52,803 bases of DNA, from assembly GCA_902796425.1 (NCBI GenBank), contig CADBPC010000101.1:1-52803 (forward strand), given 5' to 3'. The first letter of the stretch is position 1. Each line of letters begins with the position of its first letter. The notes under the pieces are model-generated. The model worked only from the letters and a program-made list of their open reading frames with translations, did no database searches and was not told the origin of the DNA. This DNA comes from an uncultured Lachnospiraceae bacterium. Lineage in GTDB: Bacteria; Bacillota; Clostridia; Lachnospirales; Lachnospiraceae. Below are positions 33,561 to 43,900 of this stretch, piece by piece. The position numbers were made by a program, and so were the translations under genes.

Positions 33561-34610
33561 ATGAAAGCGCAGAAGAAAGTTATAGCGAATCTGAACAAGT
33601 GCTACGCTGTTGCCGAATTTGATTACGACGGTGAGCGCCACCTGATCTGTGCCGCAGAAAAGCATGATCCCTGCTATATATTCAATATGGACGGAGAGAA
33701 GATTGATACACTCTGGGAAGGCCCGGGAGGCGTCATGACCCTCCTGCAGTATCCCCTCAGCACAGACGACGATCCCATCATGATGGCAACCCAGGAGTTT
33801 TATTCACCCAACGACTCCGCAAAGGCAAAGATCGTCTACTACACAAGAGAAAACGGCGCGTGGGTCTGCCATGTGCTCTGTGACCTTCCCTTCGTGCACC
33901 GCTTCGGAATCGTACAGAGAAACGGAAAATACTATCTGGTCGCCTGCTCGCTGAAGTCTGCGCACGCGTTCAAGAACGACTGGACCTGCCCCGGAAGAAT
34001 CTGGATCGCTCCCCTTCCGGAGAACATCCGTGAATACAGCGCGGACAACCAGCTGGCCCTTACCCCTCTTGTCAGCGGCCTGTACAAGAACCACGGTTTC
34101 TGCAGATGCGAAGAGGACGGCTATACCTTCGTCCTTGTTGGAACACAGAACGGCGTCTATAAGATCACACCGCCCGCCGAGGAAGGCGGAGAGTGGGGAG
34201 CGGAGCAGCTCATCGACGTTCCCGCCAGCGACATGCTCTACCAGGACTATGACGGCGACGGCGTCCGCGAGCTTCTGATCCTCTCGCCCTTCCACGGCGA
34301 TACGCTTTCCGTCTACAAGGATAACGGCGGCAAATTCGAATGTGTCTACACCTGCGACAAGAAGATGCCTTTCCTGCACGCCATCTGGGGAGCGAAGGTC
34401 GGTGGAAAGGAAACCGCCTTTATCGGCAACCGCGAGGAAGACAGAGAGCTTTTTGCACTGACCTGGAACGGCTCGGAATATGTCAGGGACATCCTCGACC
34501 ATGGCGCGGGCCCCGCAAACTGCATGTACTATAAGGACGGCGACAAGGACATGATCATCGCCTCCAACCGCGAGACGGACGAGGTTGCTCTCTATACACT
34601 GTGCGACTGA
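33561..34610 (+). CDS. Unknown cytosolic repeat protein in the ascorbate operon
   Basis: The 349-residue protein has no signal peptide or membrane segment. It looks like an all-beta repeat protein: repeated short strand patterns, each with an aromatic and a Gly/Asp turn, and one FG-GAP/VCBS-like calcium loop, YQDYDGDGVRELLIL (about 230-245), with a second related one near the end (MYYKDGDKDMIIASNRE). A beta-propeller is the likely fold. It starts after AGGAGG. It sits between ulaG and ulaE, where many operons carry ulaD, but has no resemblance to that TIM-barrel decarboxylase. It could be a propeller lactonase, a binding protein or a sensor; no function is assigned. Confidence 0.8.
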   Translation: MKAQKKVIANLNKCYAVAEFDYDGERHLICAAEKHDPCYIFNMDGEKIDTLWEGPGGVMTLLQYPLSTDDDPIMMATQEFYSPNDSAKAKIVYYTRENGAWVCHVLCDLPFVHRFGIVQRNGKYYLVACSLKSAHAFKNDWTCPGRIWIAPLPENIREYSADNQLALTPLVSGLYKNHGFCRCEEDGYTFVLVGTQNGVYKITPPAEEGGEWGAEQLIDVPASDMLYQDYDGDGVRELLILSPFHGDTLSVYKDNGGKFECVYTCDKKMPFLHAIWGAKVGGKETAFIGNREEDRELFALTWNGSEYVRDILDHGAGPANCMYYKDGDKDMIIASNRETDEVALYTLCD

Positions 34611-34642
34611 ACAGGTCGGGAAAGATACGGAGACAAAGATAT

Positions 34643-35497
34643 ATGAAATATTCACTCGGACTTTACGAAAAGGCCATCCCGGTCGGCTTCGATTTCCCTA
34701 AGATGTTCACCATCACAAGGGAATGCGGGTTTGACCGGCTGGAGATTAGCATCGACGAGACGGACTGGAGACAGGAGCGTCTTGACTGGGACGAGGCAAA
34801 ACAAAGAGAGCTCGGCCATATTTCCCGCTCCATGGGAACGCCGCTCCTTACCATGTGCCTGTCCGGACACAGAAAATACCCCTTCGGCTCCCATGATCCT
34901 GCGGTGAGAGAAAAGTCTCTTGAGATCATGGAAAAGGCCATCCGGTTTTCCGTAAATACCGGAATTTCCGTCATTCAGCTCGCAGGTTATGATGTATACT
35001 ATGAGGAAGGAGATGCCGATACCCGCGCATGGTTTCTGGAAAACCTGTGCAGGGCAGCGGAGATGGCGGCCGGAAGCGGAGTAGTCCTTGCCTTTGAGAC
35101 AATGGAAACACCCTTCATGGATACCGTTGAGAAATCCATGGAGTATGTAAAGAAAGTGGGTTCTCCCTGGCTCGGTGTCTACCCGGATATCGGCAACCTG
35201 AAGAATGCTTCCGTGATTTACGGAAATGATGTCGTTGCGGACATGCTCCTCGGAGAAGGACACACCTTTGCGGTGCATCTCAAGGAGACAAAGCCCGGAC
35301 TCTACAGAGACATGAATTTCGGAGATCCCGAAGGCCACACCGAATATGTCCGCTGCATCGAGGCGGCGCTCCACATGGGCGTCAGGATGTTTACGGGCGA
35401 ATTCTGGTACCAGAAGGGCCAGGATTATGTAAAGACGATATCCGATGCCGCTGTATTCCTTCGCGCAAAGATTGAAGAAGCCGCGGAGCATATCTGA
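34643..35497 (+). CDS. ulaE: L-ribulose-5-phosphate 3-epimerase (L-xylulose-5-phosphate 3-epimerase)
   Basis: The 284-residue xylose-isomerase-like TIM barrel matches UlaE/SgbU. Landmarks are GLYEKAIPVGFDF at the start, CGFDRLEISIDETDWR, MCLSGHRKYPFGSHD, VIQLAGYDVYYEE, the metal-ligand Glu in LAFETMETPFMD, YPDIGNLKN, and GHTFAVHLKETKPG. It converts L-xylulose 5-phosphate to L-ribulose 5-phosphate. The chosen ATG at 34643 starts the conserved sequence; an in-frame ATG at 34601 overlaps the preceding gene. Confidence 0.93.
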   Translation: MKYSLGLYEKAIPVGFDFPKMFTITRECGFDRLEISIDETDWRQERLDWDEAKQRELGHISRSMGTPLLTMCLSGHRKYPFGSHDPAVREKSLEIMEKAIRFSVNTGISVIQLAGYDVYYEEGDADTRAWFLENLCRAAEMAAGSGVVLAFETMETPFMDTVEKSMEYVKKVGSPWLGVYPDIGNLKNASVIYGNDVVADMLLGEGHTFAVHLKETKPGLYRDMNFGDPEGHTEYVRCIEAALHMGVRMFTGEFWYQKGQDYVKTISDAAVFLRAKIEEAAEHI

Positions 35498-35522
35498 AAG
35501 TATAAAGGAGGAGATTTAAATC

Positions 35523-36221
35523 ATGCTTGAGCAACTGAAGAAAGAAGTATACGAAGCGAATATGCTGCTTCCGAAGTACGGCCTTGTCACATTTACATGG
35601 GGCAATGTTTCCGGAATCGACAAAGAGAGCGGCCTGTTTGTCATCAAGCCCAGCGGCGTTGAATATGACAGGCTTTCTCCCGATGACATGGTTGTCGTCG
35701 ACCTGAACGGAAAGGTCGTTGAAGGAAAGCTCAATCCCTCTTCCGATACAGCAACTCACTTAGAGCTTTACAAGGCATGGCCGAACATCGGCGGTATCGT
35801 CCACACACATTCCCCCTATGCGACCAGCTGGGCGCAGGCGGGAAGAGACATCCCCTGCTACGGCACGACACACGCGGACTACTACTACGGACCCGTTCCC
35901 TGCCTCCGCTGCCTTACCGCAGAGGAGATCGAGGACGCCTATGAAGAGAACACAGGCCACCTGATTGTCAACGAATTCGCAAGACTCGGCAAGGATGTCG
36001 AGGCTGTTTCCGCATGCCTGTGCAAGAACCATGGCCCCTTCGCGTGGGGCAAGAACCCGGAGGATGCGGTCCACAGCGCGGTCGTACTCGAGGAGTGCGC
36101 AAAGATGGCGTACTGGACAGAGGTAATTAACCCGAAGGTCGCTCCGGCTCCCCAGTGCCTGCAGGACAAGCACTATTTCAGAAAACATGGTGAAAATGCA
36201 TATTACGGACAGGGAAATTAA
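35523..36221 (+). CDS. ulaF: L-ribulose-5-phosphate 4-epimerase
   Basis: The 232-residue class II aldolase-like enzyme has zinc ligands His94 and His96 ([11 protein letters not shown]) and His170 ([10 protein letters not shown]), equal to His95/97/171 of E. coli AraD. It converts L-ribulose 5-phosphate to D-xylulose 5-phosphate. AAAGGAGG lies upstream. UlaF and AraD cannot be told apart by sequence alone; placement after ulaG and ulaE favours UlaF. Confidence 0.94.
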   Translation: MLEQLKKEVYEANMLLPKYGLVTFTWGNVSGIDKESGLFVIKPSGVEYDRLSPDDMVVVDLNGKVVEGKLNPSSDTATHLELYKAWPNIGGIVHTHSPYATSWAQAGRDIPCYGTTHADYYYGPVPCLRCLTAEEIEDAYEENTGHLIVNEFARLGKDVEAVSACLCKNHGPFAWGKNPEDAVHSAVVLEECAKMAYWTEVINPKVAPAPQCLQDKHYFRKHGENAYYGQGN

Positions 36222-36223
36222 GA

Positions 36224-36279
36224 TATAATAGTTCTGGTCTGATCAGCTTGCTGCCGGCAGGGTTCATACTGCCGGCAGC
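36224..36279 (+). promoter_or_regulatory. -10 box and hairpin before the transketolase genes
   Basis: TATAAT (36224-36229) is followed by an 11-bp perfect stem, GCTGCCGGCAG/CTGCCGGCAGC (36250-36260 with 36269-36279). No clear -35 box is seen. It may be an extra promoter with a structured leader, or a partial terminator after ulaF. Confidence 0.45.
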
Positions 36280-36344
36280 TTATCCGTATAAGGAGAATGA
36301 TCCGACAGGGAGCGGTTGTATTAACAGAAAGTGAAAGGGTTGAA

Positions 36345-37178
36345 ATGGACAATTTAGCACTGAAAAAAATCGCCAATGAAGTTCGCAAGGGTGTTGTCAC
36401 GGCTGTCTATTCCGCACAGGCAGGACATCCCGGCGGATCGTTATCAGCAACGGACATCGACACCTTCCTCTTCTTCGAGGAGATGAATGTCGATCCTGCA
36501 AAGCCCGACGATCCCGACAGAGACAGATTCGTTCTCTCCAAGGGACACACGGCGCCCGCCCTCTATTCGGTCATGGCACAGAAGGGCTACCTTCCGGTTG
36601 AGGAACTCAAGACCTTCCGTCATCTCGGAGCAAGACTCCAGGGACATCCCTCCATGCAGTACCTGCCCGGCCTTGACATGAGCAGCGGTTCTCTCGGACA
36701 GGGAATCTCCGCAGCCTGCGGCATGGCTCTTGCAGCAAAGATCGACAAGAAGGACTACCGCGTTTATACGCTTCTTGGCGATGGCGAGCTTGAAGAAGGA
36801 CAGGTTTGGGAAGCTGCCATGTTCGCGGGAGCAAAGAAGCTCGACAACCTGGTTGTCATCGTGGACAACAACAACCTCCAGATCGACGGCAATATCGAAG
36901 ATGTCAATAACCCCAAGCCGATCGACAAGAAGTTCGAAGCATTCAATTTCCATGTAATCTGCATCGACGGACATGATTTCGACCAGATCCGCGCTGCTTT
37001 CGCAGAGGCCAGGAACACCAAGGGCATGCCGACCGCAATCATCGCGGCGACGACCAAGGGCAAGGGCGTATCCTACATGGAGAACAACGCCGGCTGGCAC
37101 GGCAAGGCACCCAACGACGAGCAGTATGCAACGGCCATGGAGGACCTGGACGCAATCGGCGCGGCGCTTGAGGCATAA
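36345..37178 (+). CDS. tktN: Transketolase, N-terminal (ThDP-binding) subunit
   Basis: The 277-residue subunit of a split transketolase has the ThDP motif region GDGELEEGQVWEAAMFAG followed by VIVDNNNLQIDG, and substrate-site segments AGHPGGSLSATD and VLSKGHTAPALY. It pairs with the next gene to transfer two-carbon units from D-xylulose 5-phosphate. The ATG at 36345 follows AAAGGG at 6 bases and gives the usual length; an in-frame ATG at 36297 is also possible. Its presence here completes entry of the ascorbate-derived pentose phosphate into central metabolism. Confidence 0.92.
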   Translation: MDNLALKKIANEVRKGVVTAVYSAQAGHPGGSLSATDIDTFLFFEEMNVDPAKPDDPDRDRFVLSKGHTAPALYSVMAQKGYLPVEELKTFRHLGARLQGHPSMQYLPGLDMSSGSLGQGISAACGMALAAKIDKKDYRVYTLLGDGELEEGQVWEAAMFAGAKKLDNLVVIVDNNNLQIDGNIEDVNNPKPIDKKFEAFNFHVICIDGHDFDQIRAAFAEARNTKGMPTAIIAATTKGKGVSYMENNAGWHGKAPNDEQYATAMEDLDAIGAALEA

Positions 37179-37229
37179 GCCGGAGCACGGACCGGAGCCT
37201 TAATGAATAGTAAGGAGATAATTGACATG

Positions 37230-38168
37230 GGAGATATTAAGAAAGTTGCAACACGCGAAAGCTACGGCCACGCACTCGAAGAGCTCGGCGCCGTCAATTC
37301 CAATATCGTTGTGCTGGACGCCGATCTGAAAGAATCCACCAGGACATGCTATTTTGCAAAACAGTTCCCCGAGCGCTTCTATGACTGCGGAATCGCAGAG
37401 GGCAATATGATGGGCATCGCCGCGGGTCTTGCGGCTGCCGGCAAGATTCCCTTTGCCAGCACCTTCGCAATGTTTGCCGCAGGCAGAGCCTACGAGCAGG
37501 TGCGCAACTCCATCGGCTACCCTCACCTGAACGTCAAGATCGGTGCGACCCACGCGGGCATCACCGTCGGTGAGGACGGCGCGAGCCACCAGTGCAATGA
37601 GGATATGGCCCTGATGCGCACAATTCCGGGCATGGTTGTCCTGAACCCCTCCGATGATATCGAGGCAAGAGCAGCAGTAAAGGCAGCCGCGGAATATGTC
37701 GGACCCGTCTACATGCGCTTCGGAAGATATGCTGTTCCGGTATTCAATGATCCGGACATGAAGTTTGAGATCGGCAAGGGCAGCGTTGTTAAGGAAGGTA
37801 AGGACGTCACCATCGTCGCGACCGGCATCTGCGTCGCATCCGCACTGGATGCAGCCGAGGCCTTAAAGGGCGAGGGTATTGACGCTGAGGTTATCAACAT
37901 CTGCACGATCAAGCCCATCGACGAGGAGATCCTGATCGCTTCCGCACAGAAGACCGGAAAGGTCGTTACAGCGGAAGAGCACAGCATCATCGGCGGTCTC
38001 GGCGGCGCGGTCGCTGAGGTTCTCTCCGAGAAGTGCCCCGTAAAGATGTGCAGGATCGGTATCGAAGACCGCTTCGGCGAGTCCGGAACCGCAGGACAGC
38101 TCGTTGAGAAATACGGCCTTGACGGCAAGGGCATCGCTGCAAAGGTTCGTGCCTTTGTAAAGGCATAA
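37230..38168 (+). CDS. tktC: Transketolase, C-terminal (pyrimidine-binding) subunit
   Basis: The 312-residue partner subunit contains LDADLKESTRT, the cofactor-activating Glu region FYDCGIAEGNMMGIAAG, a glycine/His segment VGEDGASHQCNEDMALM and the C-terminal transketolase domain ending in VVTAEEHSIIGGLGGAVAEV. AAGGAG lies 9 bases before the ATG at 37230; an in-frame ATG at 37203 precedes that site. It ends before a good Rho-independent terminator, closing the operon. Confidence 0.93.
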   Translation, partial: GDIKKVATRESYGHALEELGAVNSNIVVLDADLKESTRTCYFAKQFPERFYDCGIAEGNMMGIAAGLAAAGKIPFASTFAMFAAGRAYEQVRNSIGYPHLNVKIGATHAGITVGEDGASHQCNEDMALMRTIPGMVVLNPSDDIEARAAVKAAAEYVGPVYMRFGRYAVPVFNDPDMKFEIGKGSVVKEGKDVTIVATGICVASALDAAEALKGEGIDAEVINICTIKPIDEEILIASAQKTGKVVTAEEHSIIGGLGGAVAEVLSEKCPVKMCRIGIEDRFGESGTAGQLVEKYGLDGKGIAAKVRAFVKA

Positions 38169-38225
38169 GCCGCAGAGCTTTAATAGAGCTTCAGCACCGA
38201 TTCAATAGCAATAATTCGTACAGGA

Positions 38226-38259
38226 AGCCGGTTCCCGTTCAGCGGGGACCGGCTTTTTT
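38226..38259 (+). terminator. Rho-independent terminator of the ula-tkt operon
   Basis: A 12-bp stem (38226-38237 with 38243-38254, one G-T pair) is followed by TTTTTT. It ends the plus-strand catabolic operon. Confidence 0.9.
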
Positions 38260-38325
38260 CCGCATTTTTTCCCATTTTTATTCAAATGTCCGTTTTTTTC
38301 TCCCCCGATGAGTGATAAATTTTGC

Positions 38326-38334
38326 TGTTATAAT
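38326..38334 (+). promoter_or_regulatory. Extended -10 promoter of the MMPL gene
   Basis: TGTTATAAT is a perfect extended -10 element 58 bases before the MMPL-type start. Confidence 0.6.
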
Positions 38335-38391
38335 TAAGATATTCAGGCCATCGAAACAAATTATAAAGACGGCTTATGGGAGGGAAGGACC

Positions 38392-40986
38392 ATGGGCGAA
38401 GACAGACAGGCTGCACGGACAACCGGCAGCTCAGTTATGATTAAAATCGCATCCTTTATCGTGGACAAGAGGATGCTCTTTTTCCTTTTGTATATCATAG
38501 CAATCCTCTTTTCATTCTTTTCAAGAAACTGGACCGGCGTAGAAAATGATATCTCAAAATATCTGAGCGAGGAGACCCAGACCCGGCAGGGCATGGATCT
38601 GATGGAGCGAGAGTTCATCACCTACGGAAGCGCGAAGGTGATGGCCGCGAACGTAACCTTTGACGAGGCAGAGGAGATAAAGAGCGTCATTGAGAAAACG
38701 GACGGCGTACAGAGCGTCGACTTTACCGACCCCGATGTTCCTGAAGATGAGTTTGTAAGACACTACAACAACGGAAGCGCCCTCTTTAATGTCACCTTCC
38801 GCTATGACGAAAACGACGACAGGGCGCTCGAAGCCCTGCAGGCAGTAAAGGACGAGCTTTCCTCCTATGACCTGTACATCTCAACGACACTGGGAAACCA
38901 GCAGGCGGAAATCATCGCTGAGGAAATGAAGACGATCATTGCCCTGGTTGCCGTCGTGGTCGTCCTGGTTCTTACGCTGACAAGCGGATCCTTCGGCGAG
39001 GTCCCGGTTCTGGGCCTGACATTCCTGATCTCCATGGTCCTGAACAGCGGAACCAACTTCCTCTTCGGAACGATCTCGTTTGTGTCCAACTCCGTCTCCT
39101 CAATTCTTCAGCTCGCATTGTCTGTAGACTACGCGATCATCCTGATCAACCATTATAAGGAAGACCTGGAGACACACGATGTCAGGGACGCGGTTATCCT
39201 GTCCCTCTCCAAATCCATTCCCGAGATCATGTCGAGTTCCCTGACGACCATATCCGGCCTGTTCGCCCTGGTCTTCATGCAGTTCAGAATCGGACAGGAC
39301 ATGGGCACAATCCTGATCAAGGCCATTCTGTTAAGCCTTCTGACCGTGTTTACCCTGATGCCGGGCCTGATCGTCATATTTTCCGGAATCATGGAGAAAA
39401 CAAAGCACCGGAATCTTCTGCCGAAGATCACTGCGGTCGGAAAATTCGCCTATGCGACAAGACATGTCATGCCGATCCTTTTCGCGGTCCTGTTCGCCGG
39501 AGCTGCCGTGCTCTCCCAGCAGTGCCCCTATGTCTACGGCTATTCCACGCTGTCCACGCCGATCCTCAACGACACACAGATCGCGGACAACATGATAGGC
39601 GATAATTTCGGCAAGGATAACTTTGCCGCCATCGTCGTCCCCGGCCACAGCTACCGCACGGAGGCAAGACTGATCCGTTCACTCGAGGGCAGGAGCGAGG
39701 TCAGGTATTGCCAGGGCCTTGCCAACACCGAGGCGCTCGGAGGATATACTCTGACGGATGATCTCACCCCGCGGCAGTTCTCCGAGCTCACGAACATGGA
39801 TTACGAGCTCATTGAACTTCTCTACAGCGCTTATGCTGCGCAGCAGGGCGAGTACGGAAGAATCATCGGCGGAACGCAGAACTACAGGATACCGCTGATG
39901 GATATGTTCCTGTTCCTCAGTGAGAAGGTGGATGAGGGCTACGTAAATCTGGATGAAGATACTGTCGATATGCTGCAGAGCGCGTCCGAAAAGATCCGCT
40001 TCGGAAGAAACCAGCTCGAGGGTGATAATTACGACCGGATTCTGGTCTATCTGGATCTTCCCGAGGAAAGCCAGGAGACCTTCGACTTTCTGGATGAGAT
40101 CCACAGGATTGCCTCGAACTATTACGAGGGTGAGAGCGTCTATGTGGTGGGTCAGTCGACCAGCGAGATGGACCTGAAGACCTCCTTTGAAAAGGATAAC
40201 ATCATCGTCAGCATCGTCTCCGTCCTGTTCGTACTCGTCATCCTGCTGTTTACCTTTAAATCCGCCGGAATGCCGGTGCTGCTGATTGCGATTATCGAGG
40301 GTGCCATCTTTATCAACTTTTCCTGGCCGACAATCATGCACCGGAACCTCTTCTTCATGGGCTACCTGATCGTCAGCTCCATCCAGATGGGCGCGAACAT
40401 CGACTACGCGATCGTCATATCCAGCAGATACGTCGAGGTGAGGAAAACAAGCGGCAGAAAGGAGTCGATCATCGAGGCGCTGAACTTTGCCTTCCCGACC
40501 ATCGTGACCTCTGGGACAATGATGATCCTCTCCGGCTTTGCGATCGGCAGGATGACCTCCGAGCCCTGCATCGTCGGCATCGGAGAGTGCCTTGGAAGAG
40601 GAACGACGATCTCCGTTATCCTGGTTATGTTCGTCCTGCCGCAGATTCTTCTGATCGGCGACAGAATCATCCAGAAGACAGCCTTCGACATCAGCCGGCC
40701 GATCCACATGCGCGAGGAGAGCGGAACCATCCTCGTCAACGGGACAATCCGGGGCACTGTAAACGGCACCGTGATCGGCACCATGAACGCCGTGGTAAGA
40801 GGCGACGTCAAGGCAGTGATCGTCTCCGGCAGCATCGAGAACGCAGGCCCTGCGGACGGATCCGGTGAGGACAGAAAGCTGATCGGGGTAAACACGGACG
40901 ATACAGAGACGGCAGCTCCGGGCAGAGATGATACAGAGACGACGGCCCCGGGCAGGGATGCCGGCATAGAGTTTTACAATATTTAA
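38392..40986 (+). CDS. MMPL/RND-family transporter
   Basis: The 864-residue protein has the MMPL layout: one N-terminal helix (RMLFFLLYIIAILFSFF), an extracytoplasmic domain, a block of five to six helices (about 180-330) and the same arrangement repeated (about 355 and 600-760). Features include LQLALSVDYAIILINHYKEDLE and its counterpart QMGANIDYAIVISSRYVEVRK, whose Asp residues probably relay protons. Family members export lipids or other envelope compounds. After the last helix comes a tail of repeated Gly-Thr-Val strands (about 775-820) and two copies of a 10-residue DDTETxAPGR unit. GGGAGGGAAGGACC precedes the start. It is followed after 11 bases by the GLUG gene. Confidence 0.88.
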   Translation: MGEDRQAARTTGSSVMIKIASFIVDKRMLFFLLYIIAILFSFFSRNWTGVENDISKYLSEETQTRQGMDLMEREFITYGSAKVMAANVTFDEAEEIKSVIEKTDGVQSVDFTDPDVPEDEFVRHYNNGSALFNVTFRYDENDDRALEALQAVKDELSSYDLYISTTLGNQQAEIIAEEMKTIIALVAVVVVLVLTLTSGSFGEVPVLGLTFLISMVLNSGTNFLFGTISFVSNSVSSILQLALSVDYAIILINHYKEDLETHDVRDAVILSLSKSIPEIMSSSLTTISGLFALVFMQFRIGQDMGTILIKAILLSLLTVFTLMPGLIVIFSGIMEKTKHRNLLPKITAVGKFAYATRHVMPILFAVLFAGAAVLSQQCPYVYGYSTLSTPILNDTQIADNMIGDNFGKDNFAAIVVPGHSYRTEARLIRSLEGRSEVRYCQGLANTEALGGYTLTDDLTPRQFSELTNMDYELIELLYSAYAAQQGEYGRIIGGTQNYRIPLMDMFLFLSEKVDEGYVNLDEDTVDMLQSASEKIRFGRNQLEGDNYDRILVYLDLPEESQETFDFLDEIHRIASNYYEGESVYVVGQSTSEMDLKTSFEKDNIIVSIVSVLFVLVILLFTFKSAGMPVLLIAIIEGAIFINFSWPTIMHRNLFFMGYLIVSSIQMGANIDYAIVISSRYVEVRKTSGRKESIIEALNFAFPTIVTSGTMMILSGFAIGRMTSEPCIVGIGECLGRGTTISVILVMFVLPQILLIGDRIIQKTAFDISRPIHMREESGTILVNGTIRGTVNGTVIGTMNAVVRGDVKAVIVSGSIENAGPADGSGEDRKLIGVNTDDTETAAPGRDDTETTAPGRDAGIEFYNI
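40901..40960 (+). repeat. Two-copy 30-base repeat at the end of the MMPL gene
   Basis: 40901-40930 and 40931-40960 are near-identical and encode two DDTETxAPGR units. Copy number may vary between strains. Confidence 0.8.
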
Positions 40987-40997
40987 AGAGCGGGAAA

Positions 40998-43900
40998 ATG
41001 ATAAAAAGAAAGATACAGATAAAGGCGGCTGCACTGACTGCTGCGGCCGCGATACTTATCGCAGGATCCGGCGCGGAGCTTCTGTCCATGCCGGTATACG
41101 CGGCAGAGGAGAATACGGAAACCGCAGCCGTTATAGAAGATATGGAAACCACAGCCGTTACGGATGCTGTGAGTCCGGATGCTGCGGGGACGGACGCCGT
41201 GGTGCATATACGGAGCCTGGAGGACTACATCGCCTTCGCGCAGAACTGCCGGTACGATGCGTGGTCCGAGGGAAAGACCGTGTATCTCGATACCGACCTT
41301 GCCTTCAGGCCGGGAGAGAGTGTGGTCATCCGGTCCTTCGGAGGAAACTTCGAGGGCGGCGGTCACACTATCAGCGGCTTCGTCATCGACGGTTATGACG
41401 CAGGGACAGGGCTTTTCGGGACGATCCGCGAGAACGGGACCGTGAGGGGGCTTAAGGTCAGCGGCGCGGTTAAGCCTGCCGGCATCCAGACAAGGCTCGG
41501 CGGCATCGCGGGCAGCAATTACGGCCTCATCGAGGACTGCACCTTCAACGGCACCGTCAGCGCGCATGCGGAGGCGGGCGGCATTGCCGGCAGGAACATG
41601 CAGACCGGAGAAATCCGCTCCTGCTCGTCGGAGGGCTCGGTTCAGGGAGATTCCTACACCGGCGGCATCGCCGGCTACAACGAGGGCGTGATCACCTCCT
41701 GCAAGAACGGAGCCATGGTCAATACCGTCTATCGCGACGTTCCCTTCACGACCGACCAGCTGACCAGCACGATCGAGAACATACTCATGACCGGAAAGCT
41801 TAACAATCCGGAGAACATCGACGCGAGGACAGACTCCGGCGGAATTGCCGGCATCTCGTCCGGAATGATCACCTCCTGCATCAACGCGGGAGACATCGGC
41901 TATGAACATGTCGGCTACAACACCGGCGGCATCGCCGGCAGATCCTCCGGCTTTATCAGAGACTGCACAAATGAGGGGAAAATCCTCGGAAGAAAGGACG
42001 TCGGCGGGATCGCGGGACAGCTCCAGCCGTTCCTTGAGATGGACTTTTCCAAGAGCCTTCTGGGCGACCTCGATGAAAAGCTGGACGTGCTGGACGGAAG
42101 GATCAACAGCGCCATCGATTCCGCCCAGTTCTACAGGAGCGATACCAACGCAAGGCTCGGGAGACTTTCAAACCTTGCGGGCAGCGCGAAGGACAGCATA
42201 AAGGTTCTTTCCGATGAGGCCGACTCCGCCGTCCAAAGCGCTGCCGGCAGAGTCAATGCGGCGGGACAGACCATTCAGGAGAGCCTTTCGGTGCTCTCCG
42301 GCGTAACCCGTGAAATCGGGAATTATATCAGGGATATGGAGGAGCAGGTCTCCTCGCTCGAAAAAAGAATTGACATTATTTTGGACGACGCATCCCTTTC
42401 CGATGAGGACAAGGAGACGCTCCGGAGCGCCCTGAAGAAATTCCGCGAAGGGCTCGACCTTATCTCCGGCGCGGACAAAAACCTTGAAAACATCGTCCTT
42501 GGCGGCCCGGAGATCGACACCGCGAGTACAAAGGACGTGACAGACGCCTACCGGGACATCCGCTCCGGATACCGCAAAATGTCGGAGGCCGCACAGGAGA
42601 TACAGACCATCCTCGGCGTCAATGGACCAGAAGGCGGTGCGGCGCAGGACAGCCCGTTCTATCAGGACGCAAGACTGGTCCGCGAGGCCGCCGGCGAAAT
42701 GATAAGACAGATCGAAGAGGAAGAGGACAGCCTTCTTGCGATTATAAAAGAGAGAACCCCGGACCTGGATCCGGCCGGAACCAAGCCTTCACAGGAGGGC
42801 GAGGAAGGCGCCGTCGGAAATACAGACGCAGCGCAGCAGAAGGACCCGGGCACACCCACGGCAGGAGAGCTGACCCGCGTGATCAGTATCGTGGAAGGCG
42901 CACAGGGCGGCATTGAAAAGATTGTCTATGGGAGCGGTGAGGGCAGCAGGAGCCTTCGGCAGGAGCTCGACGAATACATCGGCAGCACGGACGATTCGGA
43001 CAGTCCTCTCGGCGAGAATGACAAGACGAGACTCAGGGATGACGTAACAAAGATCGAAAACGCCTGCATCAGCATCGACTCCGCGGTGGACAGACTCAAG
43101 GGAATCCGCGACGAGGCTGTGCAGAATCAGGACGCCGTTCGGGACTGGATGGACAAGGCCATGCCCGTCATCTCTGAGATCACGGCGGACCTGAACACCA
43201 TTGTCACAGCCTTTGCCGATATCAGCCGTGTCCTCTCCGGATACGCAGTGAGCCTCCCCTCACTGGACGATACCGGTATCCGCGGCGCATTCCAGAGCCT
43301 CATCCACAAGGTATCCGCCATGCCGGACATTGACAGGGACCTCTCCGGAGTCCTGGACCGCCTTGCCGGCATGGACATAAAGATGTCCGGCGTCAGCGAG
43401 ACGGCAAGGAGCGCGGGAAACCGGCTGTACGATACCATGAATTCGATGCTGAGCGAGGTGAACGGCCTCAACGCCAGTATGGGTGAGCAGTCCTCTGAAG
43501 CGATCGGCGACCTCCGCGGGATTACCGGCCAGTTCGACAGCATCGTCGATACACTCGAGGAGATCGCAAAAGCGCAGATGGGCGGCGGCGAATCCCCCGA
43601 GGACAGGATCCAGGATGTGTCCGCCGAGGATATCGATTCCGCGACGAGCGGCAGAACCAGCGAGTGCAGGAACACCGGAAGCGTCTGCGCGGATTCCTCC
43701 GTCGGGGGAATTGTGGGCACTATCGGCGTGGAATACGACCTGGACCCGGAGCAGGACATCCGCAGGATCGGCAGCACCTCGTTTGACTATATTTTCCGCG
43801 CAAAATGCATTGTCGACCGCTCGGAAAACGCCGGCAGAGTCGAGAGCCGCAACAACTACTGCGGAGGCATCGTCGGCAACATGCAGATGGGCGTTATCCA

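Noticed and set aside
39679-41034. Minus-strand open frame of 451 codons
   Set aside because: It is antisense to the MMPL gene and its junction with the GLUG gene. There is no ribosome binding site or domain.
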